DNA of 64,000 bases from a virus, in IMG/VR virus record IMGVR_UViG_3300020468_000005, positions 1 to 64,000 of that record. One strand, 5' to 3'. Numbering within the stretch: position 1 is the first letter of the stretch; every line of letters starts with the position of its first letter. Under the pieces are notes generated by a model. The model was not told where the DNA came from and ran no database searches. It saw only the letters and a program-made list of their open reading frames with translations. The translations under genes were made by a program, and so were the position numbers. Positions 49,922 to 60,600 of this stretch are shown here, in pieces.

Positions 49922-52900
49922 TTTAGAAGATGGCGAAATAGCTCTTAATATAGCGGATAGAAAACTATACGCTAGAAACGGATCAAATATAATAGAGGTT
50001 GCTAACCAGAAACCCAATACGGGTGAGGTGGTTACATCCATGCTTTCCACTGACATCACGAATGGTCAGGGGAATACTTATTATGTCGCGTCAGTAGGTT
50101 CAGATAATAATACTCTTGCTAATGGTGGTAATGCAGGTCTACATCCAGATACACCATTCCTTACTATTACAAAGGCACTTGGAACTGCCACAGCAGGTGA
50201 TACAATCATAGTTGCACCAGGTGAGTATCAAGAAACATTCCCAATGACTGTACCTGACGGAGTCACTCTTCGTGGTACTAATTTACGTTCTACATCTGTA
50301 AAACCAACAGGTGTTACTAATGCTAACACTGCATTTAAACTTTCAGGAGACTGTCACGTTTCCGATTTAACAATCAAAGATTTCTATTATGATAGTTCAA
50401 ATGATGACGGATATGCGTTTGAACTTATCACTTCATTAAATTCTACACAGAGTCCATATATCGAGAGATGTACAGTTAATACAAAAGGTAGTGTAACTAG
50501 TGCATCAGACCCTTATGGGTATGCACAGGGAGATGCAGGACGTGGTGCTAAGTTAGATGGTGCAAATATTGCAGCTGCATCACAGCATAGTTCTGTTTTA
50601 TTCAATGAATGTACATTCATTACACCGAATCAGATTGGTGTAATTGCAACTAATGGTATAAGAGTTGAGTGGTTAAATTGCTTTAACTATTTCGCATCCA
50701 TAGGTATTCAAGGTATTCAAGGTGCTACTGGTAAGTCTGGAACAGGTAATACAAGATTAAAACTAGGTGGAGTCAGTGGAACATACTCTACATCTGAGGT
50801 TACATATCAATTAGAGGACAGTTTCCAGTCAGGAACCTATGCTAGATCAAGTTCTACTGTTACATTGACAAGAACAGGACATGGTTTAGTAACAGGTGAT
50901 TACATCTACGCAGATCATATCAGTGGTTCTGCTACAGATAATTTTTATCAAGTTACAAAGGTAGACAATAATACAGTCACATATGCAGATGGTGCATCTG
51001 GAACAACATCTGGTAATGTTACTTACAAGAAGGCAGTTGCACGAGGTGTAGTTTCTAGTAATGATGGAACTTATATATTCATTACTGGTAAAGGAACTGG
51101 AGCATTTACTACAGTCAATAAATCCGCAAAAACTTTAAGTAGATTTGGTGACTCACAGTTAGATACAGCACAAAAGAAATTTGGAACATCATCTATATTA
51201 TTAGACGGAACTGAAGATAACGTAAAAGTTCCAACTTCAGAAGACTTTGGATTTGGTACATCAAACTGGTGTTTAGAAGCATTCATAAGACCAAACAGTG
51301 TAACAGGCATACAGCATATATTTGATTTAAGAGATGCATCTGGTACAGATACTGCACCAAAATTATACTTAAATGGCACAACCCTTCATTATGGAGTAGG
51401 TAATGCATCAACTCGTAGTGGTGGTACTTTATCAACTGGTACATGGTATCACGTTGCAGTAGCAAGACAGGGAGGAACCACAAAATTATTCTTAGATGGA
51501 GTAGAGTTAGGAACTGGTGCAGATACTAATGACTATGGTTCTACTAAACCAGTTATCATAGGTTCAGACTATCAAGCATCTCCTACTGAAGCATTTAACG
51601 GACATATTGACGAGGTAAGAATTAGTAAAGGTGCTGCTAGATTCACTGCAGGATTTACCCCTACAACAGGCGAATACTCATCAGATCTTAATACAGTACT
51701 ATTGCTTCATGCTAACGGTGATGACGCTTCTACGACCTTTACAGACGGGTCTGGTGGCACATCTGATATTAGATCAAGTGGTGGTGATTCTGCTACATCT
51801 GTTATCACTGCTGACTATTCTGCATTCGGTGCTGAGATGCGTTCAGTTGCATCTGCATGTGTATATGGAAGTAAAGGTGTACAGGCAGACGGTTCTGGTG
51901 TAAAACTTATATTGACTGCACATAACTTTGGTTATGTTGGATCTGGTTCAGACTATACTAATGACCCATCTCTTGCTGTACAGGCAAATGAGGTAGAAGA
52001 ACTTAACAATGGTAAGGTTCTATATTCTTCCACAGACCAAGACGGTGACTTCCGTGTTGGTGAAGCATTTTCTGTAGACCAAGAGACTGGTAACGTTCAA
52101 TTCCAAGCAACCTCTACTGCTCAGTCTGCTGCAAATATTACGTTAAGTGATGGAACTGGTACTACTAACATTTTCCCTGCATACATTGAGACAGGTAACT
52201 TACGTTTAGCAGGTAACAGTATTACTTCAACGACAGGTCAGGTAATCGTTGACCCTTCTGGTCAGGAAGACTTTGTTGTTAACGCTGAAACAATCGTTAA
52301 AGAAGCAGTTTACTTTGATGTTAATAAGTCAATATCATTTGGTAGTGTAATCCAAGGTGCTCTTAATATTGCAGGATTCCAAGACAGTACATTATTTGGT
52401 TCATCTGAAGCATCTTGCTTCTCTACAAGATCATTTGTTGTTCTTAAGAATGGTTTAGGTACAGTTACAGTTACTTCTGCAGGTACTGGATATGAGGGTG
52501 GACAACAATCCGTATCTGTAACATCAGATCCTTTCCAAAAAGGAACTGCCACAGCAGCATTAGCAACAACTGGTGCTATAAAATCAATTACGTTAAGTAA
52601 TAGAGGAAGTGGTTATAGTGCTTCTCCAGACATCACATTTTCATCTGGAGCTGCTGCAGCGACTGCTAATTTAGGTCAAGCAGGTAATGTTGTAGCCGCA
52701 GCAGTTGATTTTGGTGGTACTAACTATTCAGGACCTACTGCAGTCGTAGATCCACCTCCTCAAAATACATTTTCACCTAGTGGTACTGTTGTTGATACAA
52801 CTGCGAATACTATTACAATTTCTAGTCACAGTTTTGAAACTGGTGATCAAGTAACATATGATTCTCAAACTCTTGATGCTGGTGCAACATCTGTTGGTGG

Positions 52901-55900
52901 TCTTACTCATAACAGCACCTATTATATCATTTGGGTAGATACAGATACTATTAAAGTAGCAGCATCACTATCAGATGCAAACGCAGGAACTGAAATATCA
53001 TTGGGACCTGCTACAGGTTCTAACGATCAGTTCTTCATTGGAACATCTGCAACTCTTAATTTAGGACAAACAGGTGGTGTCATTGATAGTGTCACAATAA
53101 CTTCTGCAGGATCTGGATACCAATCAAACCCATCAGTTACTATTGCTGATTCAGGAACTGGTTCTGGTGCTGTATTAACTACAACTCTTGGATATACTGT
53201 TCAAAGTATAACTGTATCAGATGGTGGTCAATACACATCTGCAACTTTACCAACTATAACATTTGCTAATGCTGCTGGTGATACTACAGGATCTGGAGTT
53301 GCAGGTTCACCTGATATAGGTTTCCCTGTTGAAACTCTAACTGTAACTGGTAACGGTCTGGGTTATAGAAATACTCCTGGTGTTACATTTACTGGTGGTA
53401 CTCCCTCTCAGGAAGCAAATGCTACTGCAGTTCTTGATGAAAAGACTGGTAGACTTTCCTCAATTACTCTTGATAGTGGTGGTATTGGATATTCATCTGC
53501 TCCTACTGTTGAAGTAACTGGAGGTGGTGGTAAAGATGGTGTTGTTAATATTGATATTCAATCAATATCTGGTACTATTACATCTTCTGGTTCTGGATAC
53601 TTAGCAGGTTCATATCCAAACGTACAGTTTACTGGTGGAGCTCCAACTACAACTACAACTGCCACATTCGTAATTCCTGGTTTTAGTGGAAGTATCACAA
53701 ATGGTGGTTCTGGATATACTGATGGTACATACCAAACAAACTTTAGAAACGTACCAACTGCAACTTATACAGTTACTGTTGTTCAAAGAGATAAATTAAA
53801 TCTTTCTAATATTACTGGTGGAACATTTGCTGTAGGTAATACTGTTACTGGTTCTGTTTCTGGTGCAACTGGAACAGTTACTAAGGTTCTTACTGATGCT
53901 GTTTTTGTTAACAACGTAACTGGTTCATTCTTAGATGCTCAACAAGAAAATATAGCTACTGGTGGTGTTAGTGCTCAACTTGATTCATTGAACCTTGCTA
54001 CTAATAGGTACTTGATTGACACAGGATCAGGACCTGTTGAAGCTCCATCCATTACACTAGTTGATAATAATACATATCGTTTTGATCAGAGTGACTCTAG
54101 TAATGCTACTCATGAATTAGCAATACAGTCAGTAACTAACGTTACTACAAGAAATGCAGGTACTGCAGGTACTGCGGGTGCATATTTTGAAATGATAGTT
54201 GGTTCTGTGTCTGGAACTACTACTGACGGTACATATCAATGTGTTCAACATGGTGTTGCCATGAGTGAACCAACTCCTAACTTAACATTTACATCTGGTT
54301 CTTCAGGTAACTCTGGTGATCAGATGACTGGTGATTTCACAGTTAGTGGTGGAGCAATAACTTCACTTTCTATATTGACACAAGGTTTAGGATATGCATT
54401 AAATAACCAGTTAACTGTAGATCCTGGTGATGTTGGTGGTACTGGTTCTGGATTTATATACACTTTGAATAGTGAACAGACTGGAGTTACAGCAGTTAAT
54501 GATATATCCCTAACAGGTGCAGGTTATAATATTGGTGATGTTCTTTCAGTAGATGATGCTACAGTTGGTGGTGGAGGTGGAGCTGGATTCCAGTTCACAG
54601 TTAATAACGTAGGTTTTGCAACTGGAGCTACAGTAACCACACCAGGTACTGCATTTGAAGCAGCTGACGCTCCGATAATAGGTAACGTTGGTGGTGACCA
54701 AGCAGTTCAAGGAACAGGTTTAGTTTTAGACATTGCTACTATTAGTAGTGAGAAAAATATTGAGTTAACTCAAGAAGGTCTACTTACTTTAGGACCTACT
54801 GGTGGTGCTCAGGTAATAATGAATCCAGATGGAACTACAACTGCAGCAAACTGGAATATATCAGCAGCTGGTGGTTCTACATTTACAACTATAGCTGGTA
54901 CAACTGGAACGTTTAGTTCCACGCTAACTGTTCAGAGTACATCTACCTTTACTGGATTGGGAACATTCAATGGTGGTATAACTGTAAGTGGTGCTTCAAG
55001 TAGCATAGACCAAGCAACAATTAAACTTGATGATGGTGCAGAAGCAACTCCAACGCTAACATTTACTAATTCTAATACTAGTGGATTCTATAGATCTGCA
55101 AGTAACACAATTGGAATTACTCTTGGTGGAACTCAATTTGGTGAGATTGGTGCTTCTAGAGGTATAGATGCAAAACTATTCCAAGCAGATGCTACAGTTG
55201 GTAGTCTAACTCCATTCTTCAAAGTAGATACTGCTAACACTAAGGTACAGATAGGACCTGCTGCAGCACAAATAGAAATTGACAATACTAATACTATTTT
55301 TGGTAATGGTTCAGATATTAATGTACCACTAAACTTTGATACCAAAGGTGAAGGTAATTTTGTATTTAAAGGTGGCACAAATGTTGACTTCTCTATAACT
55401 GATGGTACTGATGAAAAATTAAAAATTGATACTGGAACTGGTGATTTAACTGTTAGTGGTAACTTAGATGCTGGTCTTTTACGTATTCTTGATAATGTAG
55501 TTCAAAACAATAGTTCAACAGCAACAAGATCATTTGGTCAAATTCTTGCAGTATCAGTTACAGGAACTGGATCTGGATATACTGACGGAACATACACAGC
55601 AACTGCAACAACTTCATCTGGAATTGGAACTGGATTGACTCTAACAGTCACAGTCGCTAGTGGAGACTTCTCAGCAGTAACTGTAGTTGCGAAGGGTCAA
55701 AATTATGCAGTAGGAGATACCATTCTTATAACAGCAGCAGGTGGTGGATCTGGTAGAACAATTACCGTTAGTGATGTTGATGGTACTGGTGTTGCGATCA
55801 AACCTTCTTCAGGATTTGATATTCTTTGTGATACTACTGGTTCACTTATAGTTCCATCAGGAACTACAAACGAACGTCCTAATGCATTAGATCGTAGATC

Positions 55901-57104
55901 AGGTGCTATCAGATATAATACTACACAGTTGCAATTTGAAGGTTTTAACGGAACTGACTTTGTATCTCTTGGTGGTGTTAGAGACGTTGACCAAGATACT
56001 TACATATTAACTGAAGCATCACCTGGTTCTGACGAAGATACATTTGAATACTTTGCAGCAGGGCAAAATAACCTTTCAATAAGCAATACCACTATGACCT
56101 TTAAGGGTAATATGACAGGTGTTGTTTATCCAAACATTGCATTTACTCACAGCATTCCTAACTCTCTTATCATTGATGGTACAAATTTTGGTATTAACCC
56201 ATTAAATGTTCAGGCTTCTGGTTCTAATATTGTATCTGTAAGAAATAAGAAAGATTTTGAAGTTACTGGTGGTTTAAGACTCAGAAATGTTCCTGCACAA
56301 GGTGTTGTTGCTACATTTGATAATGCTACATTAACACAAGTTGCAACATCATATACAGCATCCACTACTGTTACTAGCGTCACAACATCCGCACAGATTG
56401 AAGGTACTGGATTGACTGTAGATATAACTACAGATAGTAATGGAACTGTAACATCTGTTACTGTTAACTCTGGCGGTACTGGTTATGAAATTGGTGAAGT
56501 TATAACTATCGCTGGTACTGCTGTTGGTGGAACGACTCCAGCTCAAGACATAACAATCAAAGTTGATACTATTTCTAGTCCAACATCTCCTATAACAAGA
56601 AAAGATGTATTAAGACAGAATTACACAACTAGAATGGATGATAAACCATTCATTGATTTAGATGCCAACGGTGCTGAAGCGGGATGGAAAATCAATAGAG
56701 GATGGAATGGTGGAACCACATCATACTTAACTATATTTGATACCACTGCTGACTTTGTGGAACTTGATGACTGTCGTGTTGAGGGTGGTCAGATTAGTTC
56801 TTTCACAAGCACCGCAACTGTCGTATCATTTGATAAGACACAATACAAAGGTGGTAAGACTCTTATCACCATTGAAAGTGATGATGGTAAGGTTCACATG
56901 TTTGAGGTCACTGCTATATGTGCAGCTGCAGGTACTGCTGCTCACGCAACAGTTACCAACTCCATTACATCAGATAATGACTTGATGGATGCAACCATAG
57001 CAGTCGCTGCTAACAGTGTTAATATCCAATTAACTAAATCAACAGCTGCAACATCATCTACTAGTTTTACTGGTAGATTCACAACCACTAAAGTTAAGGT
57101 ATAA
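49860..57104 (+). CDS. Long tail fibre with beta-helix, LamG and GxGY repeats
   Basis: 2414 residues. N-terminus TRIKLKRSTTAAVVPTTSNLEDGEIALNIADRKLYAR is the common attachment opening. About 75-280 resembles a pectate-lyase-like right-handed beta-helix (PDTPFLTITKALGTATAGDTIIVAPGEYQETFPMTVPDGVTLRG). About 440-600 is a LamG/concanavalin-like jelly roll (SSILLDGTEDNVKVPTSEDFGFG... WYHVAVARQGGTTKLFLDG... GHIDEVRISKGAARF). About 850-1640 has GxGY repeats (TSAGTGYEGGQQSVSV). The C-terminus has further fibre repeats. The LamG and beta-helix parts suggest sugar binding, so it may recognise host surface glycans. Confidence 0.85.
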   Translation: MATRIKLKRSTTAAVVPTTSNLEDGEIALNIADRKLYARNGSNIIEVANQKPNTGEVVTSMLSTDITNGQGNTYYVASVGSDNNTLANGGNAGLHPDTPFLTITKALGTATAGDTIIVAPGEYQETFPMTVPDGVTLRGTNLRSTSVKPTGVTNANTAFKLSGDCHVSDLTIKDFYYDSSNDDGYAFELITSLNSTQSPYIERCTVNTKGSVTSASDPYGYAQGDAGRGAKLDGANIAAASQHSSVLFNECTFITPNQIGVIATNGIRVEWLNCFNYFASIGIQGIQGATGKSGTGNTRLKLGGVSGTYSTSEVTYQLEDSFQSGTYARSSSTVTLTRTGHGLVTGDYIYADHISGSATDNFYQVTKVDNNTVTYADGASGTTSGNVTYKKAVARGVVSSNDGTYIFITGKGTGAFTTVNKSAKTLSRFGDSQLDTAQKKFGTSSILLDGTEDNVKVPTSEDFGFGTSNWCLEAFIRPNSVTGIQHIFDLRDASGTDTAPKLYLNGTTLHYGVGNASTRSGGTLSTGTWYHVAVARQGGTTKLFLDGVELGTGADTNDYGSTKPVIIGSDYQASPTEAFNGHIDEVRISKGAARFTAGFTPTTGEYSSDLNTVLLLHANGDDASTTFTDGSGGTSDIRSSGGDSATSVITADYSAFGAEMRSVASACVYGSKGVQADGSGVKLILTAHNFGYVGSGSDYTNDPSLAVQANEVEELNNGKVLYSSTDQDGDFRVGEAFSVDQETGNVQFQATSTAQSAANITLSDGTGTTNIFPAYIETGNLRLAGNSITSTTGQVIVDPSGQEDFVVNAETIVKEAVYFDVNKSISFGSVIQGALNIAGFQDSTLFGSSEASCFSTRSFVVLKNGLGTVTVTSAGTGYEGGQQSVSVTSDPFQKGTATAALATTGAIKSITLSNRGSGYSASPDITFSSGAAAATANLGQAGNVVAAAVDFGGTNYSGPTAVVDPPPQNTFSPSGTVVDTTANTITISSHSFETGDQVTYDSQTLDAGATSVGGLTHNSTYYIIWVDTDTIKVAASLSDANAGTEISLGPATGSNDQFFIGTSATLNLGQTGGVIDSVTITSAGSGYQSNPSVTIADSGTGSGAVLTTTLGYTVQSITVSDGGQYTSATLPTITFANAAGDTTGSGVAGSPDIGFPVETLTVTGNGLGYRNTPGVTFTGGTPSQEANATAVLDEKTGRLSSITLDSGGIGYSSAPTVEVTGGGGKDGVVNIDIQSISGTITSSGSGYLAGSYPNVQFTGGAPTTTTTATFVIPGFSGSITNGGSGYTDGTYQTNFRNVPTATYTVTVVQRDKLNLSNITGGTFAVGNTVTGSVSGATGTVTKVLTDAVFVNNVTGSFLDAQQENIATGGVSAQLDSLNLATNRYLIDTGSGPVEAPSITLVDNNTYRFDQSDSSNATHELAIQSVTNVTTRNAGTAGTAGAYFEMIVGSVSGTTTDGTYQCVQHGVAMSEPTPNLTFTSGSSGNSGDQMTGDFTVSGGAITSLSILTQGLGYALNNQLTVDPGDVGGTGSGFIYTLNSEQTGVTAVNDISLTGAGYNIGDVLSVDDATVGGGGGAGFQFTVNNVGFATGATVTTPGTAFEAADAPIIGNVGGDQAVQGTGLVLDIATISSEKNIELTQEGLLTLGPTGGAQVIMNPDGTTTAANWNISAAGGSTFTTIAGTTGTFSSTLTVQSTSTFTGLGTFNGGITVSGASSSIDQATIKLDDGAEATPTLTFTNSNTSGFYRSASNTIGITLGGTQFGEIGASRGIDAKLFQADATVGSLTPFFKVDTANTKVQIGPAAAQIEIDNTNTIFGNGSDINVPLNFDTKGEGNFVFKGGTNVDFSITDGTDEKLKIDTGTGDLTVSGNLDAGLLRILDNVVQNNSSTATRSFGQILAVSVTGTGSGYTDGTYTATATTSSGIGTGLTLTVTVASGDFSAVTVVAKGQNYAVGDTILITAAGGGSGRTITVSDVDGTGVAIKPSSGFDILCDTTGSLIVPSGTTNERPNALDRRSGAIRYNTTQLQFEGFNGTDFVSLGGVRDVDQDTYILTEASPGSDEDTFEYFAAGQNNLSISNTTMTFKGNMTGVVYPNIAFTHSIPNSLIIDGTNFGINPLNVQASGSNIVSVRNKKDFEVTGGLRLRNVPAQGVVATFDNATLTQVATSYTASTTVTSVTTSAQIEGTGLTVDITTDSNGTVTSVTVNSGGTGYEIGEVITIAGTAVGGTTPAQDITIKVDTISSPTSPITRKDVLRQNYTTRMDDKPFIDLDANGAEAGWKINRGWNGGTTSYLTIFDTTADFVELDDCRVEGGQISSFTSTATVVSFDKTQYKGGKTLITIESDDGKVHMFEVTAICAAAGTAAHATVTNSITSDNDLMDATIAVAANSVNIQLTKSTAATSSTSFTGRFTTTKVKV

Positions 57105-57107
57105 ATA
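57100..57107 (+). promoter_or_regulatory. T4-type late promoter after long fibre gene
   Basis: TATAAATA at 57100-57107 overlapping the stop codon of the fibre gene. The next ATG is 21 nt downstream. Confidence 0.75.
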
Positions 57108-57128
57108 AACCTGAGGTAATATAACGTC

Positions 57129-57662
57129 ATGCCAACCAAGAATTTTTCATCAATTGGAGGTTTTGCAGTAGGTTCTACTGAAGTCGTCAACACACAGTTC
57201 GAGCTCAAGAACATATCTGCAATTCACATGGTCAGCGATAATTTCGCTGATGCGAGCCATGACAAGTATCTAGTTAAAAGAGTAACAGATTCTGCCAACA
57301 ATACCTTACAATTGACATTAGATGGAACTACTGCTCTAGCAACAAACACACCTGCACTTGCTGCAGATAGAGTTTGTTTTATAAAAGCAAGAGTTTTTGG
57401 TCAAGAGACTACTAGCAATCAATATGTTTATGCAACAACATTTGATATTGTAGTTACTACTGCTAATGATGGTACTCCAACAGTAGCAGCTACCTATGAG
57501 AATATTATTAGGAACAATCCACCAGGACAAGAACTCTGGAATGTAACTCCAGATGCTTTCCAAATTGGAGGAGCTCCTTATTTCACTTTTGAAGTGAAGT
57601 CAGTGACTACCAATTCTACAGTTAAGTGGATTGGTGTTTTGGATATTACCGTCGTATCATAA
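57129..57662 (+). CDS. Virion structural protein
   Basis: 177 residues. MPTKNFSSIGGFAVGSTEVVNTQFELKNISAIHMVSDNFADASH, then a beta-rich region and WNVTPDAFQIGGAPYFTFEVKSVTTNSTVKWIGVLDITVV at the end. I associate it with a small structural protein near fibre genes in cyanophages. It may connect a fibre to the baseplate. It has its own late promoter. Confidence 0.75.
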   Translation: MPTKNFSSIGGFAVGSTEVVNTQFELKNISAIHMVSDNFADASHDKYLVKRVTDSANNTLQLTLDGTTALATNTPALAADRVCFIKARVFGQETTSNQYVYATTFDIVVTTANDGTPTVAATYENIIRNNPPGQELWNVTPDAFQIGGAPYFTFEVKSVTTNSTVKWIGVLDITVVS

Positions 57663-57677
57663 CCGTTTGGAAAACTA

Positions 57678-60600
57678 ATGGCTCTTAAGATTAATTCTGA
57701 CCAACAGAGAATATCAGCATCGGGTGCTACCCCTACAGGAAATTGGGTTGGTGCTACGTATAGTAGGACTGTGGGAGGACTTGTAAATATCCTTTCAGTT
57801 GGACACGGGTTTATAGGGAACGAAAAGTTATATATTGACTTCACATCTGGTGGTGAAACAGATGGAACATATATTGTATCAAAAGTAGATGATGATAATT
57901 TACAATTTCAGAGTACTAACTTAGGTGTAATCACTGCAGGTAACACTGCAGCATATAGAAGAGTAAGATCTTTAAGTGTACAAGGTGATGAATCTGTAGA
58001 ATTTTCAGTGGGTGTAGATGCCAACGAAAAGGATGCTATAACTTTAAACTTAAATGCACAGAATAATATTAGAGTTGGTGTTAATACTACCGATCCACAG
58101 TATGAACTAGACGTTGAGGGACAGATTAGAACAACTCGTTCTATCATTTCTGATACTGCACAGGTTACAAACCTTGATATCAATACGATTATCAACCCTG
58201 CATTAGATCTTCGTGGTCCTAATTTAATTAACTATGAAGATACAGATGTAACAAGTCCTACATTTGGCACAATATTTTTCCCTACTGCTGACACACCTCC
58301 CCTAAGTGATCAGTCAAGAAGGGTTGCAACCACTGACTTTGTATATAAAGTTGCTACTAATGACACTGGTGGTCGTGTATACGTGTCACAAACTATTGGT
58401 AGTGATCTAAATGATGGTCGTTCAGCTGCAAGACCAGTTAAAACTATTAAGAAAGCAGCACAGATTGCTTATACTTTACAAAAAGCACAACCAGATCCTA
58501 GTGATGAATACGTTTCACTAATCGTATCTGGTGGTGAATACTTTGAAGATAACCCAATTACACTTCCTAGGAACTGTTCACTTATTGGTGACAACTTAAG
58601 ACGAGTAATTGTTAGACCTCAAAACCAAGATCGTCATATGCTCAAAGCGTCTAACGAGACGTATGTGTTCGGTGTTGTATTCAGAGATGCATTACAAAAT
58701 CAGTCAGATCCACAAAGTACTGTTATTCATACTTGGAAGTATGCGTTTGTGTTTGATGACAAACAAAGATTATATTACGAACCAGAGTTAGGACAGATTC
58801 CATCAATACCTGGTGATAAGTTCCGTGGTGATAACCTTTTCAACATTACCTTTACCAACCATACAGGTAACAATACAACTCTCGTAGTTGGTTATTTTCT
58901 ACAAGGTGGATCTTCTGGTACATTAGGTACAATTCAAGAAATTACATTTACAGGTCCTGTTGCATCACCATACTCCACTGGTTCTGTTAAAGTCTTAATT
59001 ACATCAGGTGTTAATGATGTATTCCAAGACGCTGAAAAAGTATTCTATGATTCTGTAGCAGCAAATATTATTACTGACATTAATAATGCAGGTGTGTCTG
59101 ATAGATTTGACGTATCTGATGCTGAATCATTAAGACCAGAATTAGAGACAATCTCTAACCAGATTTATCAGCATACAATCAACTCAGAAAGAGAAACTAT
59201 TGCTTTTGCTGCTGATGGTACTAAAGTAAATACAACTACAGATCGTATTACAATCACTGGTCACGGACTTAAAACTGGTGATCAAGTTTATTATGAAAAA
59301 GATGAAAACGCTGCGGCTCTTGGTGGTCTTGCTGACAGCACACTTTATTATATAAGAAACGTTGATGCTAATACTATAGAACTTTATGATCTTTGGGTAG
59401 ATGCTACAGCAACTACAGCAACTACAGGTATTAGAAATTTAAGTTCGGTTTCCCCAGATACTAAACTTCACTTATTTACTACTGGTAAGATGATGCCAGA
59501 GGGTAATCATATCTTTGTTGATACCCATCAATTTGCAAGTGGTGATGGTGTAGTATACCGTGAGAGTAAAATGGGCAAGATAGACGGTCTTGTCTCTGGT
59601 ACAACATATTATGTTTATAAGGAAAATGTAAATTGGTTTAGACTTGCATCATCTGCTGCTAACGCATTAAACAAAGATGCTCAAGGTAATGATGCTCCTG
59701 TAACTCTTCCTCTTAATAGTACAGGTTTAGGATATCAAAGATTTGAAATAGCAGATAGAATATACTCAATCGCAACTCTTGACACATCATTAGCTACACA
59801 GCAGACCTACAATGGTCCTATATTCAATATTTCTGGTACTACTTATCATGACTATGAGGTAGGACAAGAAATTCAGTTATATGGATTCACAAGTACTGCA
59901 ATTGATTTTGGTGGATCTGTAAACTCATCTTGGAGTTTAGCTTCTGGTGAAGTTACAGTTACTTTAAGCACTGTAGATAATACACTTGTTACTAATCTAT
60001 TCTCCAACTGGATGTCACTTGGAGAATGTGGTCTGAAGTTTAGTTTTGGTGGTACAGGATCTGAAGCATTAAGCAAGACATATCATATTGATAACTTCTC
60101 TCTAGGATCTGGAACTCCATCATTACCTGGCAACACTGCACTAGGTATGGGTTATGCCAGATATAATAGTTCTTCTTTAACTGTTACTTTTGTACTTAAG
60201 ACAGCAAATATTCAATCAACAACTAATACTGCAACTGCTACTGGTTCTACAGTCAGTGTTTTAGATAACGTTGAAGATCTTAATGGTAGAAAATATATTA
60301 CACATCGTATAGAACGTGCTGATGGTTACTCACTACAGTTTGTAGTAAGATCTTCTATCAGTGTATTTAATACAACATTTAATCCAACTGGTAACCAGTC
60401 AGTTATTTCAACTAGCAACTATGTTCTAGCATCTCTAAGGAACTCTCCTTATGGATTTAAAAAGATAGATCAGACAGACAGATATAGAGATGGTGCAGAA
60501 TCTATCAGAGCAAACCAAGAATTTATTGCACAGGAAGCATATGGATATGTTAAATCTCATTATGAAAACTCTGCTACTAGAAATAGCACTTTAACAATAG

